This document shows positions 49,899 to 57,928 of a stretch of 64,000 nt of DNA, piece by piece. The stretch spans positions 224,091-288,090 of the forward strand of contig NZ_AWZR01000006.1 of the NCBI RefSeq assembly GCF_000472505.1, read 5' to 3'. Position 1 is the stretch's first letter, and each line of letters begins with the position of its first letter. Below the pieces are notes generated by a model. It was given only the letters and a program-made list of their open reading frames with translations. It was not told the origin of the DNA and made no database searches. The DNA is from Luteimonas sp. J29 (GTDB taxonomy: Bacteria > Pseudomonadota > Gammaproteobacteria > Xanthomonadales > Xanthomonadaceae). The translations under genes and the position numbers were made by a program.

Positions 49899-50806
49899 CA
49901 GGTGCCTCCGTTGTCCGCGCGGCGCCGGGCGAGCACCGCCCGCACGACGCCGTGGCCGTCGCTGCATTCGCGCACGTCGTCCCAGGCCGGATCGTTGCGC
50001 AGCCGCCGCGCCATCGTCGTGCCCTGGCCGGTGCCGACCTCGAACGCCAACCAGCCGCCCACGCGCAGCAGGGGCGGGGCCTCGTGCATCAGCCGGGTCA
50101 GGATCGACACGCCGAGCGTGCCGCCGTCGAAGGCCAGGCGCGGTTCGTGGCCGGAGATCTCCGGGTCCATCGCCGCCACCTTGCCGCTGCTGATGTAGGG
50201 CGGGTTGCACACCACCAGGTCGACGCCGCCGTGGAACTGCGGCGAGTCGAACGGCGCCAGCAGGTCGCCGGCGCGGAAGCGCACGCGTTGCTCCAGCCCC
50301 AGCATCGCGGCATTGCGGCGGGCCAGGCCGACCGCTTCCTCGCTCAGGTCCGCGCCGTGCACCTCGAGCCCCTCCACGTGGTGCGCAAGCGCGAGGGCAA
50401 GGTTGCCCGATCCGGTGCAGACGTCGACGGCCACGCGTGCGCCCGTGGCAAGCGCGAGGTCGATCGCGGCGCGTCCCAGCAGTTCGGTTTCGGCGCGCGG
50501 AATCAGCGCCTCCGGGCCCGCGGCCAGCTCCAGGCCCATGAAGTGCTGGCGGCCGGTAATGTGGGCGAGCGGCACCCCGGCCAGGCGCTGCGCCACAAGC
50601 GCGTCGAGGCGCTCCAGTGCGGCCGCGTCCAGCCCGGGCAGCGCGTCCGAGGCCCCGGCGGCGACCGCCGAGCGCGGCTGGCCGGCCGCGGTCCACGCCA
50701 GCGCCAGCAGCGTGTTCTCGGGCGACTCCTCCGGCTTGTCGGGATTGGGGTGCCAGGCCCGGCGCAGCCGCTCGAGCCTGGTGGCGTACGCGTCCTCCGG
50801 GGTCAT
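49898..50806 (-). CDS. PrmC/HemK-like N5-glutamine-type methyltransferase
   Basis: The 302-residue protein has the PrmC layout: an N-terminal helical region with GVPLAHITGRQHFMGLEL and ALIPRAETELL, then the SAM-binding fold (VAVDVCTGSGNLALALAHH) and NPPY at residues 201-204, which binds the amide nitrogen to be methylated. Genuine PrmC modifies release-factor glutamine and usually sits beside prfA; there is no prfA here. The first 30 residues (RRAWHPNPDKPEESPENT) differ from PrmC. Overlaps with the ACP stop (ATGA) and the NadE-like start suggest a dedicated biosynthetic role, for example N-methylation of a carrier-bound amide. Confidence 0.8.
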   Translation of the reverse strand: MTPEDAYATRLERLRRAWHPNPDKPEESPENTLLALAWTAAGQPRSAVAAGASDALPGLDAAALERLDALVAQRLAGVPLAHITGRQHFMGLELAAGPEALIPRAETELLGRAAIDLALATGARVAVDVCTGSGNLALALAHHVEGLEVHGADLSEEAVGLARRNAAMLGLEQRVRFRAGDLLAPFDSPQFHGGVDLVVCNPPYISSGKVAAMDPEISGHEPRLAFDGGTLGVSILTRLMHEAPPLLRVGGWLAFEVGTGQGTTMARRLRNDPAWDDVRECSDGHGVVRAVLARRRADNGGT

Positions 50807-51060
50807 GCGGACTTCGAGCGCATGACGAACGAGACCATCCGGTCCACCGAGTCGAAGTTCTCCGGGATGATCGCGGCGTCCTGCACCTTCATCGCGAAGT
50901 TCTCCTCCATCAGCAGCACCAGCTCGAGCACGCCGGTCGAGTCGATGATGCCCATCTCCAGCAGCGACGCATCGTCGGGCAGGCGCGACGGATCGTCGGT
51001 GAACATCATGTTCTCCAGGATGTGGCCGCGGATCTTCTCGCGGATGGCCTGCTCGGTCAT
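50803..51060 (-). CDS. Acyl carrier protein (phosphopantetheine-binding)
   Basis: The 85-residue ACP carries its phosphopantetheine site at Ser41 in GIIDSTGVLELVLLME, the D-S-T variant of the usual D-S-L motif. It is acidic and has the four-helix pattern of carrier proteins, with an alternative hydrophobic pattern typical of specialised ACPs rather than of AcpP. The TAA of the asparagine-synthase-like gene lies three bases before its ATG, and its stop overlaps the methyltransferase start. It should tether an amino-acid or short acyl intermediate for the neighbouring enzymes. No adenylation or ketosynthase partner is in the window. Confidence 0.92.
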   Translation of the reverse strand: MTEQAIREKIRGHILENMMFTDDPSRLPDDASLLEMGIIDSTGVLELVLLMEENFAMKVQDAAIIPENFDSVDRMVSFVMRSKSA

Positions 51061-51063
51061 GGG

Positions 51064-53034
51064 TTACTCCGTTCCAGTGGCGCGTAGTTCGGGCGCCGTC
51101 GCGTCGCGGCGGCGGATGAAAGTGTCGTGCAGCAGCATCGTCGAGAGAATGCCGACGAAGGCCTGGTTGTCGCCGAAGCCGGTGGCGCCTCCGCGCCGGC
51201 ACTTCTCCAGCAACATCCCGACCCGGGCCGGATCGAACAGGCCGGCGTCGCGGATGCGTCCGGGCGACAGCAGCTCGGCCACGTAGTCGGCCGGTCGCCC
51301 GTGCTCGAAGAAGCTGCTCGCGTCCGGCGCGCGGTAGGGCTGCTTGGTGCGGCGCGCGATCTCGGGCGGCAGCAGCGGCTCCAGCGCCCTGCGCAGGATG
51401 TGCTTCTCGGTCAGGCCGCGCAGCTTCCAGTGCGGCGGCAGGCGGTTGGCGAATTCGATGACCCGGTGGTCGAGGAACGGGAACCGACCCTCGATCGAGT
51501 TGGCCATCGCCACGCGGTCGCCCTGCGAGGACAGCAGGTAGCCGGCCATCAGCGATTTCGCCTCGAGGTACTGGTCGCGTGCGAGCGGCGCCCAACGCGA
51601 CGCCTGCGGCGGCAGCCGACCTTCCTGGAACGCGAGCGGATCGAACGCCGCGGCACGCGCCTGCAGCTCCGGGGCGAGGAAGGCGAGCGCCCGGCCCGAC
51701 GTCGTCCACCGCGGCACGTGCGAGAACACGGGCCGGTCGATGTGCTCCAGGCCCTGGGCGAAGAACGCGCGGGCGAAGCCCGGCGTGCCGACCGGGGAAT
51801 TGGCCAGGTAGCCGTACAGCCGGCCGAGCAGCAGGTGGCGCCAGGCCGAGTCCGGCTGGCGCGCCCAGAACCGGCGTACCTTGGCTTCCTTGAACAGGTC
51901 GTAGCCCGCGAACACCTCGTCGGCGCCTTCGCCGGTCAGCACGACCTTGTAGCCGCTGCGGCGCACTTCGCCCGAGAGCAGCATCAGCGGCACGGGCGCC
52001 GTGCGCAGCACCGGCGCCTCGGTGTGGCGGACCAGCGCGGGGAACGCGTCGGCGATGTCGCGGCGGGTGCAGTGCAAGGTGGTGTGCGCGGTGCCCAGGT
52101 GGCGGACCATGGCCTGCTGCTGCTCGCGCTCGTCGAACTCGGCGTCGTCGAAGGTGACCGAGAAGGTGCGCACCGACGCGATGCCGGCCTGGCGCGCGAG
52201 CGCCACGATGCCGGAGGAATCCAGTCCGCCGCTGAGGTAGGCGCCCACCGGCACGTCGGCGCGCAGCTGCAGGCGCACCGCATCGAGCAGCAGCCCGCGC
52301 AGGTCCTCGACCGCCTCGTCGAACGAGGCGAACGGCGCGGCGGCACCCGCGTCGGGGAAATCCCAGTCCCAGTAGCGGGTGAGGATTTCGCGGCCGTCGG
52401 CCTCGAGCGCCAGCAGGTGCCCGGGCGGCAGGCTGCGCACGCCCTCGAACAGCGTGTCGGGGTCGGACGGTCCCCAGAAGGTGAAGGCCTGGACCAGTCC
52501 GTCCGGGTCCAGGCGCGCGCATTCGGGCAGCGCGGCGAGCAGTGCCTTCACCTCGGAGGCGAACCAGAGCCTGCCGCGCGCACGCACGTGGTACAGCGGG
52601 CGGATGCCGGCGCGGTCGCGGGCGAGGACGAGGCGCCGGCGCCGCGCGTCCCAGAGCGCGATCGCGAACTGGCCGTTGAGGCGTTCCACGAACCGGTCGC
52701 CGTCGCGGTGGTAGAGGTGGACGATCACCTCGGTGTCGGAACTGGTGCGGAACGTGTAGCCGTCGCGTTCGAGCTCCCGGCGCAGCTCGAGGAAGTTGAA
52801 GATCTCGCCGTTGAAGACCGTCCAGACCGACCCGCTGCCGTCGTGCAGCGGCTGCTGGCCGGTGGCCAGGTCGATGATCGACAGCCGGGCGTGGGCCAGG
52901 CCGACGCCGGGGGAGAGGTGGACGCCGTGCGCATCCGGGCCACGGTGGTGGAGCGTGGCGATCATCCGCTCCAGGTCGAGGCGATCCTCCGGGGTCGGCG
53001 CGACGCCGCCTGCGAAACCGGCCAGCCCGCACAT
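51064..53034 (-). CDS. Asparagine synthase-like glutamine amidotransferase (AsnB family)
   Basis: The 656-residue protein joins a class II glutamine amidotransferase domain (catalytic Cys2 after Met removal, MCGLAGFAGG; LHHRGPDAHG; FNGEIFNFLELR) to an asparagine-synthetase PP-loop domain (SGGLDSSG at 268-275). GEGADEVFAGYDLFKE is a later synthetase-domain motif. It should use glutamine to amidate an aspartate-like or uronate carboxylate. AsnB paralogues of this length occur in secondary-metabolite and surface-glycan loci, where they act on non-free substrates. It is the first gene of a five-gene run with spacings of three bases or overlaps, so it probably belongs to one pathway with the ACP and methyltransferase. 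Housekeeping asparagine synthesis cannot be excluded. Confidence 0.85.
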   Translation of the reverse strand: MCGLAGFAGGVAPTPEDRLDLERMIATLHHRGPDAHGVHLSPGVGLAHARLSIIDLATGQQPLHDGSGSVWTVFNGEIFNFLELRRELERDGYTFRTSSDTEVIVHLYHRDGDRFVERLNGQFAIALWDARRRRLVLARDRAGIRPLYHVRARGRLWFASEVKALLAALPECARLDPDGLVQAFTFWGPSDPDTLFEGVRSLPPGHLLALEADGREILTRYWDWDFPDAGAAAPFASFDEAVEDLRGLLLDAVRLQLRADVPVGAYLSGGLDSSGIVALARQAGIASVRTFSVTFDDAEFDEREQQQAMVRHLGTAHTTLHCTRRDIADAFPALVRHTEAPVLRTAPVPLMLLSGEVRRSGYKVVLTGEGADEVFAGYDLFKEAKVRRFWARQPDSAWRHLLLGRLYGYLANSPVGTPGFARAFFAQGLEHIDRPVFSHVPRWTTSGRALAFLAPELQARAAAFDPLAFQEGRLPPQASRWAPLARDQYLEAKSLMAGYLLSSQGDRVAMANSIEGRFPFLDHRVIEFANRLPPHWKLRGLTEKHILRRALEPLLPPEIARRTKQPYRAPDASSFFEHGRPADYVAELLSPGRIRDAGLFDPARVGMLLEKCRRGGATGFGDNQAFVGILSTMLLHDTFIRRRDATAPELRATGTE

Positions 53035-53307
53035 GCGTCAGTCGCTCCCCGCCGTGGACGGTGCGCCGGTGCGCGCGGTCGCCGCCGGCGCGCATCGTGG
53101 CAGGTGCGGAATGGCTGGCGGCGTCATGGCTGGCGTCGGCATCTTCGGATCGTGGCTCGGCGGAGACCGGCGACGTCCGTGCCGTGTCCGGGGCGCGAAT
53201 GCCCCGCCTTCCCCCCGTCCACATGAACGCATTCGGGCGTCGATGCCGGACAGGCCGGCCTGCGCGGGAGATCGATGCGGGGCGCTGGCGCGGCCGCGGT
53301 GGCGGGG

Positions 53308-54027
53308 TCAGTCGCGACCGGGATCCGGCGGGGTCTTGTCCGGATACCGGCACAGGTCGCGGATGATGCACTTCGGGCAGTCCGGCCGGCGTGCCTTGCA
53401 GACGTAGCGCCCGTGCAGGATCAGCCAGTGGTGCGCCCCCAGCAGGAACTCCCCGGGCACCACCCGCATCAGCCCGTCCTCGACCTCGCGCACGTCCTTG
53501 CCCGGAGCCAGTCCGGTGCGGTTGGCGACCCGGAAGATGTGGGTGTCGACCGCGATCGTGCCTTCTCCGAACACGGTGTTGAGCACCACGTTGGCGGTCT
53601 TGCGCCCGACGCCCGGAAGCGCTTCGAGTTCCTCGCGCGTGCGCGGGACCTCGCCGCCATGCTTCTCCAGCAGGATCCGGCACAGCGCGATCACGTTCTT
53701 CGCCTTGGCGTTGAACAGGCCGATCGTCGAGATGTAGCGCTTGAGGCCTTCCTCGCCCAGGTCGAGGATCGCCTGCGGCGTGTTGGCCACCGGAAACAGG
53801 CGCCGCGTGGCCTTGTTCACCCCCACGTCGGTGGCCTGTGCCGAGAGCACGACGGCGACCAGCAGTTCGAAGGGGGTGCTGTATTCGAGCTCGGTGGTGG
53901 GTGCCGGATCGATCTCGGCCAGGCGCGAGAACAGCGCGTGGACCTCGGCCGGCGACAGCCGGCTGCGTCGCCGGCCGGTGCCCCGCGCCTTGCGCGCGCG
54001 CACCGTGGACGATCGCGCCGCGCTCAT
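53308..54027 (-). CDS. nth: Endonuclease III
   Basis: This 239-residue DNA glycosylase/AP lyase removes oxidised pyrimidines. The helix-hairpin-helix LPGVGRKTANVVLN carries the catalytic Lys, and VDTHIFRVANR contains the catalytic Asp. The C-terminal iron-sulfur ligands follow the exact Cys-x6-Cys-x2-Cys-x5-Cys pattern (CKARRPDCPKCIIRDLC). A basic N-terminal tail of about 25 residues (SSTVRARKARGTGRRRS) is longer than in E. coli Nth. The start overlaps the preceding hypothetical gene by ATGA. Confidence 0.96.
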   Translation of the reverse strand: MSAARSSTVRARKARGTGRRRSRLSPAEVHALFSRLAEIDPAPTTELEYSTPFELLVAVVLSAQATDVGVNKATRRLFPVANTPQAILDLGEEGLKRYISTIGLFNAKAKNVIALCRILLEKHGGEVPRTREELEALPGVGRKTANVVLNTVFGEGTIAVDTHIFRVANRTGLAPGKDVREVEDGLMRVVPGEFLLGAHHWLILHGRYVCKARRPDCPKCIIRDLCRYPDKTPPDPGRD

Positions 54028-54401
54028 GGGCGCCCGGCGCGGGCCCTGGCGCGGGCGAGGGCAGCCGCGGCAGCCGCGGGCAGCGCTGGACGGGGGCTGG
54101 CGGCGGGACCGGCCGGCGTCGCCGCCCGACGCTTGGCCTCGCGTTCGGCGGCACGGCGGGCCAGGCGCGCGGCGCGGGCCCGGTAACGCTCGCGTGCGTC
54201 CCACGCGGCCTGCAGCCGCTGCCGGGTGCGGGCGACGAGGGCCTGGTCGTCCGGGGGCAGGATGCCGGTGGCGCCTGCGTCCAGCGCCATCAGCCCGGCG
54301 TCGAGCGCGGCGTCCAGGTCGTCCGCGCGCAGCAGGGCCGCGATCCGCGACGGATCCGGCCTGTCGATGTCGTTGCTGGAATGGCCGCCCGGGTCCCGCA
54401 T
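54024..54401 (-). CDS. Hypothetical protein coupled to nth
   Basis: The 125-residue soluble protein has a helical N-terminal part (RIAALLRADDLDAALDAGLM) and a strongly basic Ala/Arg-rich C-terminal half (ERYRARAARLARRAAEREAK) that suggests a long helix. Its stop overlaps the nth ATG (ATGA). Similar short proteins precede nth in related Xanthomonadaceae. The Arg-rich helix may bind nucleic acid, but nothing in the sequence proves a function. Confidence 0.6.
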   Translation of the reverse strand: MRDPGGHSSNDIDRPDPSRIAALLRADDLDAALDAGLMALDAGATGILPPDDQALVARTRQRLQAAWDARERYRARAARLARRAAEREAKRRAATPAGPAASPRPALPAAAAAALARARARAGRP

Positions 54402-54407
54402 GCGGTC

Positions 54408-55190
54408 TCAGCGCCCGTGGAACACCGGCTTGCGCTTCTCGAGGAAGGCCCGGGTGCCCTCGCGCATGTCCTCGCTCGCGAACACCAGGCCGAACTGGGT
54501 GGCCTCGTAGTCGAGCCCTTCCTCGATGGCGCATTCGCCGCCGGCCAGGATGCAGTCCAGGATGCCGCGCAAGGCCAGCGGCGCGGCTGCGGCCAGGCGG
54601 CGGGCCAGTGCCATGGTCTCGGCCTCGAGCTCGGCGGCCGGGACGACGCGGTTGACCAGTCCCAGCTGCAGCGCGCGCGCCGCGTCGACGGGCTCGCCGG
54701 TCAGGCAAAGTTCCAGGGCCGCGGCGCGGCCGGCCAGGCGCAGCAGGCGCTGGGTGCCGCCGAAGCCGGGCACCAGGCCCAGGCCGATCTCGGGCTGGCC
54801 CATGCGGGCGGTGTCGGCGGCGATGCGCAGGTGGCAGCTCATGGCCAGTTCCAGTCCGCCTCCCAGGGCGTAGCCGTTGACCATCGCGATGACCGGCTTG
54901 GGCAGGCGCTCCAGCCGTCGCATCATCCGCTGCCCGCGCAGGGCGAAATCGCGGCCCTCGGCCGGGGTCAGGCCGGACATCTCACTGATGTCCGCACCGG
55001 CCACGAAGGCCTTGGGGCCGGCGCCGGTGAGCACCACGACCCGCACGGCGGGATCGGCCGCGGCCGCGTCGGCGGCGGCGTGGAGGGCGTCGATGGTGGC
55101 CGAGTCCAGGGCGTTCAGGCGCTCCGGGCGGTGCACGGTGATCACCCGGATGGCGTCATGGTCGTCGATGCGCAGGCAGGCGTCGCTCAT
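54408..55190 (-). CDS. Enoyl-CoA hydratase
   Basis: The 260-residue crotonase-fold protein keeps both catalytic glutamates, Glu114 in GGGLELAMSCHLRI and Glu134 in GQPEIGLGLVPGFGGTQR. The oxyanion-hole segments AFVAGADISEM and ALGGG are intact. It should hydrate trans-2-enoyl-CoA thioesters in fatty-acid or amino-acid degradation. Length and spacing are textbook for short-chain hydratases. It lies six bases from the preceding hypothetical gene but shares no clear pathway with it. The start is ATG 55190, agreeing with the family N-terminus. Confidence 0.93.
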   Translation of the reverse strand: MSDACLRIDDHDAIRVITVHRPERLNALDSATIDALHAAADAAAADPAVRVVVLTGAGPKAFVAGADISEMSGLTPAEGRDFALRGQRMMRRLERLPKPVIAMVNGYALGGGLELAMSCHLRIAADTARMGQPEIGLGLVPGFGGTQRLLRLAGRAAALELCLTGEPVDAARALQLGLVNRVVPAAELEAETMALARRLAAAAPLALRGILDCILAGGECAIEEGLDYEATQFGLVFASEDMREGTRAFLEKRKPVFHGR

Positions 55191-55385
55191 GTGAAGAAGG
55201 CTGGAAGGTGGTCGAAGGGCACGGGGACGGGAACTTGTCGCGCGCCTCCGGGTCACAGGGAGGCGTCAGTGGCGGTTAAGCCCCCCGGCCGCTATCCTAG
55301 CGCGTCCTGCAGGGGGCGGCTCGACCGCCCCGTGTCGTGTCTGGGCCGAGTGCCGGCCGAACGTACCCCTCTGGAGAGTGACCGA

Positions 55386-56099
55386 ATGAAATTGCGTTTG
55401 CTTGCCGCCTCGCTCGCGGCAATGACCCTGGTTTCCGCCGCGGCTTCCGCGCAGGACACGTCGTCCGAGAGGGGGAAGCTGAGCTACGCCATCGGCTTCA
55501 ACACCGGTGTCGAACTGGCCGAACTGGCGGCGCGCGGTGAGCAGGTCGACGTGAACACCGTGATCAAGGCCATCCAGGACGCCTACGCCAAGAAGCAGCC
55601 CGCCGTGCCGGTCGAGGAACTCAAGACCGCGGTCGAGAACATGCAGCGCCGCCAGCAGGCCAAGCTCGAGGCCGAGTTCGCCAAGCTGGCGAGCGAGAAC
55701 AAGGCGCAGAGCGATGCGTTCCTGGCCCAGAACCGGTCCAAGGAAGGCGTGCGCACCCTGCCGGGCAGCACTGTGCAGTACCGCGTGATCGAGGCCGGCA
55801 GCGGCGCCAAGCCGACCCAGAACAGCGACGTGGTGCTCAACTACCGCGGCACGCTGCCCGACGGCACGGTGTTCGTCGATACCTCGCAGGCGCCGGAAGG
55901 CCAGCAGGCCGGGCCGGTGACGCTGAAGGTGAGCCAGATCCCGCTGGCGGGCCTGCGCGAGGCGCTGCTGCAGATGCCGACCGGTGCGCGCTGGGAAGTG
56001 GTGCTGCCGGGCGACAAGGCCTACGGCACCGACATGCGCGCCGGCCGCATGGCGAACCAGGCGGTCGTGTTCGACGTCAAGCTGGTCAGCATCAAGTAG
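55386..56099 (+). CDS. FKBP-type peptidyl-prolyl cis-trans isomerase, exported
   Basis: The 237-residue protein starts with a signal peptide (LLAASLAAMTLVSAAASA, cleavage before QDTSS). An N-terminal dimerisation domain (KLSYAIGFNTGVELAELA, with a helical arm VEELKTAVENMQRRQQAKLE) precedes the FKBP domain (VVLNYRGTLPDGTVFVDTS, LAGLREALLQMPTGARWEVVLP). This order matches FkpA/Mip proteins, which are periplasmic folding helpers. The terminal loop AYGTDMRAGRMANQAVVFDV departs from the usual GxGxxGxxIPPNxxLVF pattern, so catalytic efficiency may be lower. A terminator follows. Confidence 0.92.
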   Translation: MKLRLLAASLAAMTLVSAAASAQDTSSERGKLSYAIGFNTGVELAELAARGEQVDVNTVIKAIQDAYAKKQPAVPVEELKTAVENMQRRQQAKLEAEFAKLASENKAQSDAFLAQNRSKEGVRTLPGSTVQYRVIEAGSGAKPTQNSDVVLNYRGTLPDGTVFVDTSQAPEGQQAGPVTLKVSQIPLAGLREALLQMPTGARWEVVLPGDKAYGTDMRAGRMANQAVVFDVKLVSIK

Positions 56100-56164
56100 T
56101 TCGCCGCGGGCCACCGGCCCACGGCGCGTCGGCCAGGCCGGCATCGCCGGCGGGCCGCGGCACC

Positions 56165-56202
56165 ACGCAAGCGCCGGCTGCCCGCCGGCGTTTTGCGTTT
56201 TC
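56165..56202 (+). terminator. Rho-independent terminator of the FKBP gene
   Basis: ACGCAA and CGCCGGC pair with GCCGGCG and TTGCGT around a TGCC loop, with a bulge of T residues inside the stem, followed by TTTTCC. It lies about 65 bases past the FKBP stop and 27 bases before the next gene. Confidence 0.75.
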
Positions 56203-56228
56203 CAGCCCGACCTGTTGCGATTGTCCGG

Positions 56229-56417
56229 ATGAACAGCCTCCTGCAGCCGATCCCCACCCCCTGCATCGGGGTGTGCATGCTCGATGCCGACGGGCTGTGC
56301 CTGGGCTGCCACCGCAACCGCGACGAGATCGCACGCTGGCGGTCGATGGCCGACGCCGAGCGCCTGCGGCTGATGGAGGAGGAGCTGCCGCGTCGCGGCC
56401 GGCAGCGTACGGCATGA
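56229..56417 (+). CDS. DUF1289 family small cysteine-rich protein
   Basis: This 62-residue protein carries the DUF1289 pattern of paired cysteines, PCIGVCMLDADGLCLGCHRN, followed by RDEIARWRSMADAERLRLM. Four cysteines in 12-24 spacing suggest a small metal site, iron-sulfur or zinc. The family function is unknown. Its stop overlaps the NUDIX gene start (ATGA), beginning a chain of three coupled genes. Confidence 0.88.
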   Translation: MNSLLQPIPTPCIGVCMLDADGLCLGCHRNRDEIARWRSMADAERLRLMEEELPRRGRQRTA

Positions 56418-57046
56418 GCATGGCGGGTCCGACATCGCTGGAGCGGATCGTCCGCGCGGTGCATCCGCTCGACGCCGAACCCGGCGGCCCGGAGTGGAAC
56501 CTCGACGAGCTCGACGGGCTGCTTGGATCCGCGCCGCCCAGGCCGGCCGCGGTGCTGCTCGGCCTGGTCGACCGCGGCGACGACCTGAACCTGCTGCTCA
56601 CCCGGCGCAACGACGGGCTGCGCCTGCATGCCGGCCAGGTGAGCCTGCCCGGCGGGCGACTCGATCCCGACGACGCCGGCGCGCTCGATGCCGCGCTGCG
56701 CGAGGCCGCGGAGGAGATCGGCCTGGCGCGCGTCCAGGCGCGGCCGCTCGGTTATCTCGACCCGGTGCGCACGGTCACCGGTTTCCGTGTGGTGCCGCTG
56801 ATCGCGCAGGTCGATCCGGGCTTCGTGGCGCGTCCCGATCCCGCCGAAGTGGCGGCGGTGTTCGAGGTGCCGATGTCGTTCCTGCTCGCGCCCGACCACC
56901 TGCGTGCGCTGACCATCGAGTTCGCCGGGCGCCCGCGCCGGGTGCTGGAGTTCATTCCGTATCCCGGCGCCCCGGACCAGCGCATCTGGGGCGTCACCGC
57001 CTCGATCCTGTACAACCTGCGCCAGCGGCTGGAGGGCATGCGATGA
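56414..57046 (+). CDS. NUDIX hydrolase, coenzyme A pyrophosphatase type
   Basis: The 210-residue protein contains the NUDIX box from GGRLDPDD to LREAAEEIGL and the preceding NuCoA motif LLTRRNDGLRLHAGQVSLP, which marks CoA-diphosphatases (NudL-like). It should cleave CoA or its oxidised or acyl derivatives to 3',5'-ADP and phosphopantetheine compounds. A second start, ATG 56420, is two codons downstream. Both neighbours overlap it by ATGA. Confidence 0.92.
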   Translation: MSMAGPTSLERIVRAVHPLDAEPGGPEWNLDELDGLLGSAPPRPAAVLLGLVDRGDDLNLLLTRRNDGLRLHAGQVSLPGGRLDPDDAGALDAALREAAEEIGLARVQARPLGYLDPVRTVTGFRVVPLIAQVDPGFVARPDPAEVAAVFEVPMSFLLAPDHLRALTIEFAGRPRRVLEFIPYPGAPDQRIWGVTASILYNLRQRLEGMR

Positions 57047-57900
57047 GCACGCGCGAGTGGAACACCCTGGTGCAGCCGGAGACCCTCGCGGCCGCGCTGG
57101 GCGCGCCCGGCCTGGTGGTGGTCGATTGCCGCTTCTCGCTGGCCGATCCCGCGGCCGGCGAACGCGAATACGGTCGTGCGCGCATCCCGGGCGCGCGCTA
57201 CGCGCACCTGGACCGGGACCTGTCGGGCCCGCATGGTCCCGGCTGCGGCCGCCATCCGTGGCCGGACGCGGAGGCGTTCACCGGGCGCCTGTCGGCCTGG
57301 GGCATTTCCCCGCGCACCCGGGTCGTGGCCTACGATGCCGGCGACGGTGCCTTCGCCGCGCGCCTGTGGTGCCTGCTGCGGATGCTGGGCCACGAGGCGG
57401 TGGCGGTCCTCGACGGCGGCTTCGCGCGCTGGACCGCGCTCGGCCTGCCGGTGGACGATGCGGTGTCCGAACCCGCGCCCGAGCCTGCCGTCTTCGCGGG
57501 GGCCTTCGACGCGAGCCGGCTGCTGGACGCCGACGCGATCGCGTGCCACCTGGCGCAGGGCGGGTTGCTGGTCGACGCGCGCGCGCCGGAGCGGTTCCGC
57601 GGCGAGGTCGAGCCGATCGACCCGGTGGCCGGCCACGTGCCCGGTGCGGTCAACCGTCCGTATATGGCCAATCTGGACGCGGGTCGCTTCAAGGCGCCCG
57701 CGCGCCTGCGCGCGGAGTTCGAGGCGCTGCCCGGCTGGCGCGGCCCGGAGGCGCTGGTGGCGATGTGCGGGTCGGGCGTGACGGCCTGCCATCACCTGCT
57801 CGCGCTGGAGCATGCGGGGCTGCGCGGCGCGCGCCTGTTCACCGGTTCGTGGAGCGGCTGGATCGACGATCCGGCGCGGCCGGTCGCCACCGGGGATTGA
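57043..57900 (+). CDS. sseA: Thiosulfate/3-mercaptopyruvate sulfurtransferase
   Basis: The 285-residue protein has two rhodanese domains. The N-terminal inactive one contains VVVDCRFSLADPAAGEREY and RIPGARYAHLDRDLSGPHG. The C-terminal one carries the catalytic Cys242 in the loop CGSGVTA, the signature of mercaptopyruvate-type rather than CRKGVT-type rhodanese. It transfers sulfur from 3-mercaptopyruvate to thiophiles. The start overlaps the NUDIX stop by ATGA. The crotonase-fold gene after it is convergent. Confidence 0.93.
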   Translation: MSTREWNTLVQPETLAAALGAPGLVVVDCRFSLADPAAGEREYGRARIPGARYAHLDRDLSGPHGPGCGRHPWPDAEAFTGRLSAWGISPRTRVVAYDAGDGAFAARLWCLLRMLGHEAVAVLDGGFARWTALGLPVDDAVSEPAPEPAVFAGAFDASRLLDADAIACHLAQGGLLVDARAPERFRGEVEPIDPVAGHVPGAVNRPYMANLDAGRFKAPARLRAEFEALPGWRGPEALVAMCGSGVTACHHLLALEHAGLRGARLFTGSWSGWIDDPARPVATGD

Positions 57901-57928
57901 GCGTCCGCGGTCGAAGGGCCGGGCGAGC

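Noticed and set aside
49898..50806. Housekeeping PrmC (release factor methyltransferase)
   Set aside because: It is not next to prfA, has an unusual N-terminus and is locked by overlaps into the ACP cluster. It is kept as PrmC-like until the genome is checked for another copy.
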